Positions 52,797-61,724 of a stretch of DNA of 64,000 bases are shown here, piece by piece. The notes beneath the pieces were generated by a model. The model saw nothing but the letters and a program-made list of their open reading frames with translations, was not told where the DNA came from and ran no database searches. Source of the DNA: an uncultured Pelagibacteraceae bacterium (lineage in GTDB: Bacteria; Pseudomonadota; Alphaproteobacteria; Pelagibacterales; Pelagibacteraceae); assembly GCA_902616145.1 (NCBI GenBank), contig CACMRM010000002.1:1-64000 (forward strand), written 5' to 3'. The translations under genes and the position numbers were made by a program. How positions within the stretch are numbered: position 1 is the first letter of the stretch; each line of letters begins with the position of its first letter.

Positions 52797-52975
52797 TTTT
52801 AACTCCCGGAATTTCTTTCATTTTTAAGAGTATTTCATAAATATCCCCAAAAAAAAATAGAAAATCCAATAAATATGCGGCTTTTTTGCAAAAAAAACAC
52901 TTCACTGTAACTTTGTTTTTTACTAAGGTCCCCACATATTATTCGGTGGTGAGTTTATTTATCACTCGTCCGAGT

Positions 52976-52991
52976 AGTTTATATATAAACT
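52976..52991. promoter_or_regulatory. 16-bp perfect palindrome in proteorhodopsin leader
   Basis: AGTTTATATATAAACT is identical to its reverse complement; preceded by ACTCG-TC-CGAGT (52964..52975). Confidence 0.5.
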
Positions 52992-53023
52992 AAACGAAAA
53001 CTAAACAAACGAGGGAGGTTTTC

Positions 53024-53794
53024 ATGAGAAAATTAGGTCTTCTTGCTTTAGCAGCTGTTGCCTTTTTAGGTATAACAAGCTCGGCTAACGCAGCGACTGC
53101 CATGCTACAAACAAATGATTTCGTTGGAATATCATTTTGGCTTGTATCAATGGGAATGATAGCGACAACTGTATTTTTCTTTGCAGAAAGAGGAACTGTT
53201 GCAGCATCATGGAGAACATCTTTAACTGTAGCTGGACTTGTAACAGGTGTTGCATTTCTTCACTACATATATATGAGAGAAGTTTGGGTGAGCACAGGTG
53301 ACTCGCCAACGGTATATAGATATATCGATTGGTTAATTACTGTACCTCTTCAAATGATCGAATTCTATCTAATCTTGGCAGCTGTAAGAAAGGTGCCAAC
53401 TTCTATATTCTGGAAGCTATTAATTGGTTCATTAGTAATGTTAATCGGTGGATACTTAGGTGAGGCCGGTTATATTCAACCATTTGTAGGTTTCGTAATA
53501 GGAATGGCTGGATGGATTTACATCTTGTTTGAAATATTCTCTGGTGAAGCTGGAACAATGGCAGCTAAAGCTGGTAACAAAGCTATGGCAACTGCTTTCA
53601 GCGCTATGAGAATAATCGTAACAATTGGTTGGGCAATTTATCCTTTAGGATATATTTTTGGTTACCTAACTGGCGGTGTCGATGCAAATGCTTTAAACGT
53701 AATATACAACTTAGCTGACTTTGTTAACAAGATCGCTTTTGGTCTAGTTATCTGGGCAGCAGCAATGCAAAACACAAGATTAGCATCTAGATAA
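53024..53794 (+). CDS. proteorhodopsin, predicted blue-absorbing proton pump
   Basis: RYIDWLITVPLQMIEFYLIL (D97, Q105, E108 by family numbering) and ADFVNKIAFG (retinal Lys); signal peptide; GGGAGG RBS. Confidence 0.98.
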   Translation: MRKLGLLALAAVAFLGITSSANAATAMLQTNDFVGISFWLVSMGMIATTVFFFAERGTVAASWRTSLTVAGLVTGVAFLHYIYMREVWVSTGDSPTVYRYIDWLITVPLQMIEFYLILAAVRKVPTSIFWKLLIGSLVMLIGGYLGEAGYIQPFVGFVIGMAGWIYILFEIFSGEAGTMAAKAGNKAMATAFSAMRIIVTIGWAIYPLGYIFGYLTGGVDANALNVIYNLADFVNKIAFGLVIWAAAMQNTRLASR

Positions 53795-53811
53795 TAGGTA
53801 AAACTTAATTA

Positions 53812-53846
53812 AAAGGGCGGGTACATTATGTGTACTTGCCCTTTTT
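53812..53846 (+). terminator. intrinsic terminator/hairpin downstream of proteorhodopsin
   Basis: AAAGGGCGGGTACA-TTATG-TGTACTTGCCCTTT (about 14 bp with G-U pairs) plus T run. Confidence 0.8.
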
Positions 53847-53870
53847 CATTAGATCCTTATATTAATATTT

Positions 53871-54005
53871 ATGGAACTTTCTAAGCCGTATAAAGGAAAA
53901 GGAAAGCGTAAACTAAAAAAACTACCTTTCACAGTTAAAGGCTATATTTTATATTATGCTTTTTTCTGGGTAGTAATTATTTCGATCTATTTTGGTTACT
54001 ATTAA
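53871..54005 (+). CDS. small basic single-TM membrane protein
   Basis: 44-aa ORF MELSKPYKGKGKRKLKKLPFTVKGYILYYAFFWVVIISIYFGYY between proteorhodopsin and ferredoxin; absent from the ORF track. Confidence 0.65.
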   Translation: MELSKPYKGKGKRKLKKLPFTVKGYILYYAFFWVVIISIYFGYY

Positions 54006-54008
54006 TTA

Positions 54009-54329
54009 ATGCCTAAAATTACTTATAAGGATTACCAAGGAACTTCAAAAATTATTGAAGTAAAAAGTGGTTTGTCAGTAATGGAAGGCGCAATACAAAA
54101 AGAGATACCTGGTATTGATGCTGACTGCGGTGGATCTATGGCTTGTGCTACATGCCATGTTTATGTTGATGATAAATGGCTTGACAAGATTCCAAAAGCA
54201 GAAGATGCGGAAATCGATATGATTGATATGGCATTTGAACCAAAAAAAAATAGTAGACTTAGCTGTCAAATAATAGTTAACGAAGAATTAGATGGATTAG
54301 AGGTAACTACACCGGAGAAACAAACCTAA
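54009..54329 (+). CDS. 2Fe-2S ferredoxin (adrenodoxin/FdxB-like)
   Basis: DADCGGSMACATCHVYVDDKW ... RLSCQI cysteine pattern. Confidence 0.95.
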   Translation: MPKITYKDYQGTSKIIEVKSGLSVMEGAIQKEIPGIDADCGGSMACATCHVYVDDKWLDKIPKAEDAEIDMIDMAFEPKKNSRLSCQIIVNEELDGLEVTTPEKQT

Positions 54330-55342
54330 TGAAAAAAACTGACGTTATAATTATTGGTGCAGGCCCAGTAGGTCTTTTTGCAGTACATCAACTAGGTATA
54401 AAAGGTCTTAAGGCTGTAGTAATTGATAACCTTGATAAAGTTGGTGGACAGTGTATTGAACTTTATCCAGATAAACCTATTTACGATATTCCAGCAGTGC
54501 CGGAATGTACGGGGGAGCAATTAACCACTAGATTACTTGAGCAAATAAAACCATTTAATACTGAACTATTTTTAAATGAAAGAGTTGATGAAGTTAAGCA
54601 GGAAAAAGATAATTGGTTTGTGAAAACAAATAATAAAAACGAATTTACAGCACCAAATATTATTATTGCTGGCGGAGTAGGTTCATTTGAACCCAGAAAA
54701 ATTTCTTTAAAAGAAGCTGAAAAACTTGAAGGGAAGTCCGTATTTTATGCTGTTAAAAATAAAGAACATTTTCAAAATAAAAAAATTTCAATTTTTGGGG
54801 GTGGAGATTCAGCTTTAGACTGGGCTCTAGAGCTCTCAAAATATTCAAAAATAACACTGATACATAGAAGAAATGAGTTTAGAGGAGCTCAAAACACTCT
54901 TTCAGAATTAAGAAAATTAGAGAAAGAAGGAAGAGTTTCAATCAAAACACCTTGCCAAATTGTGTCTTTAGATAACGAAAAAGAATTAAGATCTATTAAT
55001 ATTAAATTTGATGATGGAAAAACAGAAAAAATTCAAACAGATGTAATTTTAGGATTTTTTGGTTTAATAATGAAACTAGGCCCAATTGCTGAATGGGGGC
55101 TGAATATGGACAAAAAAACTATTGAGGTAAATTCAGAAAATTTCGAAACGAATAAAAAAGGTATATTTGCTGCAGGGGATATTTGTTCCTATCCTGGAAA
55201 ATTAAAATTAATCCTCTCGGGATTTCATGAAGTCGCCCTAGCTTCTGTAGAATGTTTTAAAAGAGCCAGACCTGATGAAAAATATCGATTTGAATTTACT
55301 ACTTCCTCTAAAAAAATTCACGATAGATTAGGAAAAAAATGA
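54329..55342 (+). CDS. ferredoxin-NADP reductase (thioredoxin reductase-like type)
   Basis: VIIIGAGPVGLFAVHQLGIKGLKAVVIDNLDKVGGQCIELYPDKPIYDIPA, FGGGDSALDWA, AAGDICSYPGKLKLILSGFHEVALA. Confidence 0.94.
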   Translation: MKKTDVIIIGAGPVGLFAVHQLGIKGLKAVVIDNLDKVGGQCIELYPDKPIYDIPAVPECTGEQLTTRLLEQIKPFNTELFLNERVDEVKQEKDNWFVKTNNKNEFTAPNIIIAGGVGSFEPRKISLKEAEKLEGKSVFYAVKNKEHFQNKKISIFGGGDSALDWALELSKYSKITLIHRRNEFRGAQNTLSELRKLEKEGRVSIKTPCQIVSLDNEKELRSINIKFDDGKTEKIQTDVILGFFGLIMKLGPIAEWGLNMDKKTIEVNSENFETNKKGIFAAGDICSYPGKLKLILSGFHEVALASVECFKRARPDEKYRFEFTTSSKKIHDRLGKK

Positions 55343-55965
55343 TAGAGTTGCTTACCGCTAATACTCCAAACGGTAAGAAAATAACAATCATGCTTGAAGA
55401 GATAAACTTTGAGTATAAAGTTACAAAAATCAATATTAATGAAAATGAGCAATTTAGACCAGAATTTATTAAGTTAAGCCCTTTTAGAAAGACACCAGTG
55501 ATCATTGATCATGCAAATAACGAAACGTTGTTTGAGTCTGGAGCAATTTTAATCTACTTAGGTCTAAAAAGTGGTAAATTTTACAAAAAACATGAGAGAA
55601 TGATTATTAACCAATGGTTAATGGGACAAATGGCTTATGTAGGTCCAATGTTAGGACAACACCATCAATTTCATCATTATAACCCAGGTAAAAGCAAGTT
55701 TGGCGAAGACAGATATTTTAAAATTTCAGAGAAAATTTATAATGAACTTGACGAGCGTTTATCTTCATCAAAATATTTAGCCAATAATAATTATACCATA
55801 GCAGATATTGCAACTTTTCCTTGGATAGCAAGGCACGAATGGCATGATATAGGTTTGAAAAAGTTTAAAAACTTAGCAAGATGGTATAACGAAATCGCGA
55901 ATAGAGAAGCTGTGATAAAGGGTTACGACTTACTAAAAAAAGGTGAGAAAATTCCCTTGGTTTAG
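55339..55965 (+). CDS. glutathione S-transferase family protein
   Basis: MIELLTANTPNGKKITIMLEEINFEYKVTKININ..FRKTPVIID; C-terminal GST domain. Confidence 0.93.
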   Translation: MIELLTANTPNGKKITIMLEEINFEYKVTKININENEQFRPEFIKLSPFRKTPVIIDHANNETLFESGAILIYLGLKSGKFYKKHERMIINQWLMGQMAYVGPMLGQHHQFHHYNPGKSKFGEDRYFKISEKIYNELDERLSSSKYLANNNYTIADIATFPWIARHEWHDIGLKKFKNLARWYNEIANREAVIKGYDLLKKGEKIPLV

Positions 55966-56384
55966 TCCTCTATAAAAATTTTTTCATCTCTTTCATGCCT
56001 TTCTTGTGCTTCGATTGAAAGAGTAGCTACTGGTCTTGCCATTAATCTTTTCAGCCCGATAGGCTCTCCAGTTTCCTCACAATACCCATAAGTTCCATCT
56101 TTAATTCTTTGTAATGCAGCATTTATCTTAGAAATTAGTTTTCTACTTCTATTCAAAGCTTTCATTTCAACGGATTTATCAGTGTAAGAAGATGCTTGGT
56201 CTACAATATCAGCTGATGAAACATTATCGTCAGAGGAATTTAGTAAGTTGCCTAAATTATTTGCTTTAATAATATCTTTTTTCCAATTAACAAGCTCCTC
56301 TGTAAAAAATTTTTTATGTTTAGCACACATATACTTCTCTTTAGAATTTGGAGTATACTTTTTTTTAGCTACAGTTTTAGGCAT
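55962..56384 (-). CDS. dksA: DksA/TraR family RNA polymerase-binding protein
   Basis: INAALQRIKDGTYGYCEETGEPIGLKRLMARPVATLSIEAQERHE. Confidence 0.93.
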   Translation of the reverse strand: MPKTVAKKKYTPNSKEKYMCAKHKKFFTEELVNWKKDIIKANNLGNLLNSSDDNVSSADIVDQASSYTDKSVEMKALNRSRKLISKINAALQRIKDGTYGYCEETGEPIGLKRLMARPVATLSIEAQERHERDEKIFIED

Positions 56385-56456
56385 AATATGAATTTGGGGA
56401 GTATATGTTTGATTTTTCTCGTGTCAATAGCTTATAAATAGTATTAATTTCAATAA

Positions 56457-57827
56457 ATGATTGAGAAAAAAAATATAAATAAATTTTATCTTTTATTTCT
56501 TTTCAGCCATGTTGCTGTTTGGACTTTAATACCATCTCTGACAAATTTAAATCTTCCTTTAGATACAATTGAAGCTCTTGCCTGGAGCAGCGATCTTAAA
56601 TGGGGTTATAGCAAACATCCACCATTCAGTGCTTTAGCGGTAGAAATTTTTTACCAATTTTTTGGTCGGCAGGACTGGGCATACTATTTTTTAAGTCAAA
56701 TATTTGTAGTTATATCTTTCATAATAATTTTTAAACTTGCAGAAGAATTCTTCAATAACAAAAATTTAGCTTTTTTATCTGTTTTACTGCTAGAGGGTAT
56801 TTATTTCTATAATTTTACTTCTCCCGAGTTTAATGTAAATATTTCACAGCTTCCTTTTTGGTCTTTGAGTATATATTTTGCATGGCGTTGTATTAAAAAT
56901 GATAAATTTTTTGACTATGTAATTTTAGGAATATCTATAAGTTTAGGAATTTTATCCAAATATTTATTTTTATTCTTGGTATTAGGTATAAAATTTCTAT
57001 TTATTTATTTAATATATAAAAAGAAAATCAAATCGTTAAATTTTTTGATAACAAGCTTCATAGTTTTGGTTTTTGTTCTTCCGCACTTATTTTGGCTCGT
57101 TGAAAATGAATTCGCTACTTTGACTTATAGTTTTAAAAGAACAGGGGGAATTGGGAATTTTTCAGATCATATAGTTTTTCCGTTTTTATTTTTAGTAAAA
57201 CAAATAGCAATTTTAATTCCGACTTTTATAATGGCTATTTTTCTTATCAAAAAGTTAAAATTTAAAAAACTGGTAAAAAATGAAAAATTAGTTTTTCTGT
57301 TTTTTACTTGTATAATTCCTTTTTTGGGAATATTTTTTACTTCACTTCTATTTGGTATAAAAATTCGAACAATGTGGATGACACCTTTTTATTTATTAAC
57401 AGGAATTTTCTTAATAGAGATTTTTAATAAAAATTTAAATTTGAATAACTTAAAAAGATTTTATGCAACCTTCTTTTTTTTCTTCATTTTGTCACCTATG
57501 GGTTACCTGATAATCTCCGAGACTAACGAGTTTAAAAGAACAGATTATCCCGGTAAAGAAATTGCTAGACTTGTTCAAAATAAATGGGATGATAATTTTA
57601 AAAATGACATTAAATTAGTTGTTGGCGATGAGTGGTTTGCCGGTAATTTATCTTATCATTTACCATCAAGGCCAATTTGGACAAGTGAATTAAAAAATAA
57701 ATTAAAAGATTTAAATGATAATGATGGAATAGTTTACACAGGAAACCCTAAAGTATTAAAAAATATATGCCCCGGTGTTTACGGGACTATTAAACCAGTT
57801 GGTTATTGCATGATTGGAGTAAGATGA
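56457..57827 (+). CDS. glycosyltransferase family 39-like membrane protein
   Basis: LTNLNLPLDTIEALAWSSDLKWGYSKHPPFSALAVEIFYQFFGRQDWAYYFLSQ; multiple TM helices. Confidence 0.85.
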   Translation: MIEKKNINKFYLLFLFSHVAVWTLIPSLTNLNLPLDTIEALAWSSDLKWGYSKHPPFSALAVEIFYQFFGRQDWAYYFLSQIFVVISFIIIFKLAEEFFNNKNLAFLSVLLLEGIYFYNFTSPEFNVNISQLPFWSLSIYFAWRCIKNDKFFDYVILGISISLGILSKYLFLFLVLGIKFLFIYLIYKKKIKSLNFLITSFIVLVFVLPHLFWLVENEFATLTYSFKRTGGIGNFSDHIVFPFLFLVKQIAILIPTFIMAIFLIKKLKFKKLVKNEKLVFLFFTCIIPFLGIFFTSLLFGIKIRTMWMTPFYLLTGIFLIEIFNKNLNLNNLKRFYATFFFFFILSPMGYLIISETNEFKRTDYPGKEIARLVQNKWDDNFKNDIKLVVGDEWFAGNLSYHLPSRPIWTSELKNKLKDLNDNDGIVYTGNPKVLKNICPGVYGTIKPVGYCMIGVR

Positions 57828-58693
57828 AAAAAGTAATAATCATGATACCAGTCTTCAATGATTGGGTATCTTTAACAAAACTATTAGGTGAAATTAATAA
57901 AACAATAGACCATTTTAACAAAATAGAGTTTGAATGCTTAATTTTAAATGACGCATCTACAATTGAACCAGCAAAAATATTTAAACCGCAAAATATTAAA
58001 TCTTTAAGGATATTAAATATAAAAAAAAATCAGGGACATGCTAGATGTAATGCTTTTGGAATTAGGTTTGTACTACAAAATGAAAAATTTGATTACTTAT
58101 TACTTATGGATGGTGATGGAGAAGATAGGCCAGAGGAAATTAATGATTTGATAAATAAAGTTTTAAAAGATCCCAGTTTGTCAGTGGTTGCTAAAAGAGT
58201 AAAAAGATCTGAAGGTCCCTTTTTTCAGTTACTATATAAAATTCATAAATTAATAACCTTTATTTTTACGGGAAAAAAAATTAATTTTGGAAATTACAGC
58301 TTACTGACCAAAAAAGATGCCGAGATTATCTCAAAACAACCAAGCCTATGGAGTAGTTATTCAGGAACGCTTAAAAAATATATATCTTTTTTCAATGAAA
58401 TAAATTCTTTGCGAGGCATACGATATTTTGGTCCCTCAAAAATGTCTTTATTTAAATTATTAATTCACTCTTTTTCTATAATTGCTGTTTTCAAATTTAC
58501 AGTTTTTTTAAGATCAACAATAATTATTGTTTTTTTAGCTTTTTTCTTAAAAACTTTAGGCTTAATAATTTTCACTATTCAACTAATTATAATTTTATTT
58601 TGCTTATTGATATTTTTTACTTCTTTGAGAGAAAAAAAAGATGAACTAGACAATAGTCATCAAAATTTAAAAGATATTTTAACGATACACTAA
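57806..58693 (+). CDS. glycosyltransferase family 2 protein
   Basis: IMIPVFNDWVSLTKLLGEI, KNQGHARCNAFGIRF, LLMDGDGEDRPEEI; C-terminal TMs. Confidence 0.92.
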   Translation: MHDWSKMKKVIIMIPVFNDWVSLTKLLGEINKTIDHFNKIEFECLILNDASTIEPAKIFKPQNIKSLRILNIKKNQGHARCNAFGIRFVLQNEKFDYLLLMDGDGEDRPEEINDLINKVLKDPSLSVVAKRVKRSEGPFFQLLYKIHKLITFIFTGKKINFGNYSLLTKKDAEIISKQPSLWSSYSGTLKKYISFFNEINSLRGIRYFGPSKMSLFKLLIHSFSIIAVFKFTVFLRSTIIIVFLAFFLKTLGLIIFTIQLIIILFCLLIFFTSLREKKDELDNSHQNLKDILTIH

Positions 58694-58812
58694 ATAATTG
58701 AAATTGGAGTCTTTAATAGAATCAAAAAGGAATCAAAAGGTGAACATTTGAAGGTGATTTTGATGACTTGTGAGTATGGTTAAATACGCGTAATGTATTT
58801 TTAATTTAAATT

Positions 58813-59415
58813 ATGAAAGTAGAATATTATTACAGTATTGCATCACCTTTCTCGTATTTAGCCTTAGAAAGATTTTTGTCTCTGGTAAAAAAATACAACC
58901 TCGAAATTGAAGAAAAACCTTTTGATCTAGTAGGCGAAATTTTTTCAAATACAGGAGGTTTACCAGTTCCTAAAAGACACCCTTCAAGACAAAAGTACAG
59001 ACTTATAGAAATAGATAGAATTGCAAAAAAATTTAATGTTAATATAAATAAACAGCCAAAATTTTTTCCTCCTTCGGACCCCCACCTGCCTGCAAAATTT
59101 GTTATAGCAGCTTGCAAAAAAGGAGATAAATTGAGATTTGGTAAGATGTGTTTAGAGTATATTTGGTCATTAGAAAAAAATATTTCAGATTACAAAATTC
59201 TAAAGGAAATTTGCGAAAAATTAAAATTAAATTTTGAAGAAATAAAAAATTTAGCATTATCAGATGAAATTGATTTTAAGTATAAAAAAAATTCAAAAGA
59301 CGCAATAGATCAAAATGTATTTGGAGCACCATCTTATGTTCTCGAAAATGAAATTTTTTGGGGTCAAGATAGACTTGAGTATCTAGAAGATGCTATAAAA
59401 AAAACTACTAATTAA
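58813..59415 (+). CDS. 2-hydroxychromene-2-carboxylate isomerase / DsbA family protein
   Basis: EYYYSIASPFSYLALERF; DQNVFGAPSYVLENEIFWGQDRLEYLE. Confidence 0.92.
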   Translation: MKVEYYYSIASPFSYLALERFLSLVKKYNLEIEEKPFDLVGEIFSNTGGLPVPKRHPSRQKYRLIEIDRIAKKFNVNINKQPKFFPPSDPHLPAKFVIAACKKGDKLRFGKMCLEYIWSLEKNISDYKILKEICEKLKLNFEEIKNLALSDEIDFKYKKNSKDAIDQNVFGAPSYVLENEIFWGQDRLEYLEDAIKKTTN

Positions 59416-59424
59416 AATTAAAAT

Positions 59425-60342
59425 ATGAAATTTAGTAGTTTGAAATATCAGAAAATTAAGAAAAAATATTTACGTTTTCTCAAATCTCAGGAGGTAACAT
59501 CAGAGCCATTCAGGAATAAAATTAGCCAATTAAATAATTTTTATTTACCTTTAAGCGAATTTATCCACAGAAATTACTCAATAAATAAAAAAACAAAAAT
59601 TATAGGTTTAACCGGAGGTCAAGGATCAGGAAAATCTACAATATCAAATATTCTTAAGATACTACTAAAAGAAGCCTATGGTTTAAATACAATAACTTTT
59701 TCAATTGATGACTTTTATAAAACTTATAAAGAGCGAAAAAAAATGTCAGAAAAAGTAAGCCCATTATTTCTAACAAGAGGAGTTCCTGGTACTCATGATA
59801 CTAATTTATTATTTACCTGTTTAAAAAAAATAAAAAAATCAAAATTTAGTAAAATTTTAATTCCAAAATTTGATAAATCTATCGATGATAGATTACCAAA
59901 AAAAAAATGGCAAAAAGTAGAAAAAAAACAAGATATAGTTATATTTGAAGGTTGGTGCGTCGGAGTAACACCGCAAAAAGAAAAAGATTTAATAGTACCT
60001 ATAAATGAATTAGAAAAAGATAAAGACAATAAAAGAATTTGGAGAACAAAAGTAAATACAGAATTAAAAAATAAATATAAAAATATTTTTAAGCTAATTA
60101 ATATATCTATTTTTTTGAAAGTTCCTAGTTTTTCACATGTATTTAAGTGGAGATTATTACAAGAAAAAAAACTAAGCGCTACATCAAAAGGAAAAAAAAT
60201 AATGAATAAAACCCAAATAAAAAATTTTATAATGTTTTATGAAAGACTTACTAAGCACATGTTAAAAAACTTTGGTAAAAGTGCGGACTCTATTATTAAA
60301 ATAGACGAAAAGCACAGACTCAAGTCAATTAGGTTTAATTAG
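59425..60342 (+). CDS. D-glycerate 3-kinase-like P-loop kinase
   Basis: IIGLTGGQGSGKSTIS, FSIDDFYKTYKER, TRGVPGTHD, IFEGWCVG. Confidence 0.85.
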   Translation: MKFSSLKYQKIKKKYLRFLKSQEVTSEPFRNKISQLNNFYLPLSEFIHRNYSINKKTKIIGLTGGQGSGKSTISNILKILLKEAYGLNTITFSIDDFYKTYKERKKMSEKVSPLFLTRGVPGTHDTNLLFTCLKKIKKSKFSKILIPKFDKSIDDRLPKKKWQKVEKKQDIVIFEGWCVGVTPQKEKDLIVPINELEKDKDNKRIWRTKVNTELKNKYKNIFKLINISIFLKVPSFSHVFKWRLLQEKKLSATSKGKKIMNKTQIKNFIMFYERLTKHMLKNFGKSADSIIKIDEKHRLKSIRFN

Positions 60343-61632
60343 ATGAAAAAAATATTTGTTATATTTTTTCAATTTTTTTATTTTTCAAGTTTAAATGCAG
60401 ATATTAATTTTAATTACTATCTAAACAAGGCAATGGAAAATAATCTTCAACTTAACGCAGAAAGAAAAAATTTAGAGTCAGCCAAACAGAGTAAAAATAT
60501 TTCTAGAAGTGAATTTTTACCAAGTATTAGTATTTCTGGAAATCAGACTAGTACTTCCTCAACTAATCAAGTCAATAAAAGCGGCACAAACTTAGCAGAC
60601 TCAAATTTAGACTCCGAAAGTAAAACTATAACATTGGAGCAAAAAATTTTTTCAGGTTTTAAGGGTATAAATACATTTAAAAAAACTGAATTAGAAAACC
60701 AAAAAGCCATTTTAGTACTAAGACAAACTGAACAACAAACCATATTAGATACTGCTGATGCTTATTTTGATTTTATATACAAATCTAAAAATGAGAATTT
60801 TAATAATTCAAACGTTAATTTATTTGAGAGACAAGTTGAGTCAGATAACGCAAGATTGCAAAAAGGAGAAATAACTCTTACTGATCTAGCTCAATCAGAA
60901 TCTTCTTTAGCAGGCGCTCGCGCTAAACTAATTAAAGCAAAGACAGAATTACTTTCTTCTAAAACTAACTTTCAAAGGGTCACTAGTGAAAACGCACCAG
61001 ATTATGAAAGTTTAGATCAGAGCGTCATCTTGGATTTACCTAATTCCCTAGATTCTGCTTTAAAATTAGCTGATTTAAATAATTTGAGACTTTTAATTTC
61101 CAAATTAGATTACGAAATATCACGTAAGAAATTAAATATTGAAAAAGCCAGACTTTCACCTTCAGCCTCAATAAAAGTTTCAAAATCTGAAAATAAAGAT
61201 TTTAGTTCAACAATAGACGAAAGAGATGATGAAACTGTAAAAGCAACTATTACCTGGCCTTTAATAAAAGGAGGAGAAAATGTTTCTTCTATTAAAAAAT
61301 CCTCTTATGATCAACAACGCTCACAACTACTTTTTCAAGACACTAAAAATTTAATAAATATAGAGACCTCTAACGCTTGGTCTCAATTTCAGTCTTCAAA
61401 AAGTGTTCTTGAAGCAACTAGAGCACAGCTTAAAGCTGCAGAAATTGCAAATGAGGGTATTACTTTAGAGTATGACTCTGGTAATACTAGAACAACTCTA
61501 GAAGTCATCCAATCTAGAAGTCTTCTATTGGATGCTAGAATATCATTTGCTCGCGCTGAAAGGGACTTTGTAGTCTCTCAATTTGAACTTGCCAAAAAAA
61601 TAGGGACGCTGTCTGCAAAATCCCTTAAATAA
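60343..61632 (+). CDS. tolC: TolC family outer membrane protein
   Basis: Signal peptide, SRSEFLPSISISGNQ, GNTRTTLEVIQSRSLLLDARISFARAERDFVVSQFELAKKIG. Confidence 0.9.
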   Translation: MKKIFVIFFQFFYFSSLNADINFNYYLNKAMENNLQLNAERKNLESAKQSKNISRSEFLPSISISGNQTSTSSTNQVNKSGTNLADSNLDSESKTITLEQKIFSGFKGINTFKKTELENQKAILVLRQTEQQTILDTADAYFDFIYKSKNENFNNSNVNLFERQVESDNARLQKGEITLTDLAQSESSLAGARAKLIKAKTELLSSKTNFQRVTSENAPDYESLDQSVILDLPNSLDSALKLADLNNLRLLISKLDYEISRKKLNIEKARLSPSASIKVSKSENKDFSSTIDERDDETVKATITWPLIKGGENVSSIKKSSYDQQRSQLLFQDTKNLINIETSNAWSQFQSSKSVLEATRAQLKAAEIANEGITLEYDSGNTRTTLEVIQSRSLLLDARISFARAERDFVVSQFELAKKIGTLSAKSLK

Positions 61633-61658
61633 ACGCTTTTTTTAAGGATATATTTTAA

Positions 61659-61676
61659 GTTCTTGATAAAAAGAAC
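61659..61676. promoter_or_regulatory. inverted repeat upstream of recA, candidate operator
   Basis: GTTCTT-GATAAA-AAGAAC, overlapping a possible -35 (TTGATA). Confidence 0.45.
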
Positions 61677-61724
61677 AAAATGTGTACATTTAATATAACG
61701 ATTCGAACAAAAAAAAGGATAAAA

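Noticed and set aside
59821-59930. Dense A-rich tracts (poly-Lys coding) as possible slippage or frameshift sites
   Set aside because: Such A runs occur throughout this AT-rich genome and the reading frames remain intact; nothing specific supports programmed frameshifting.
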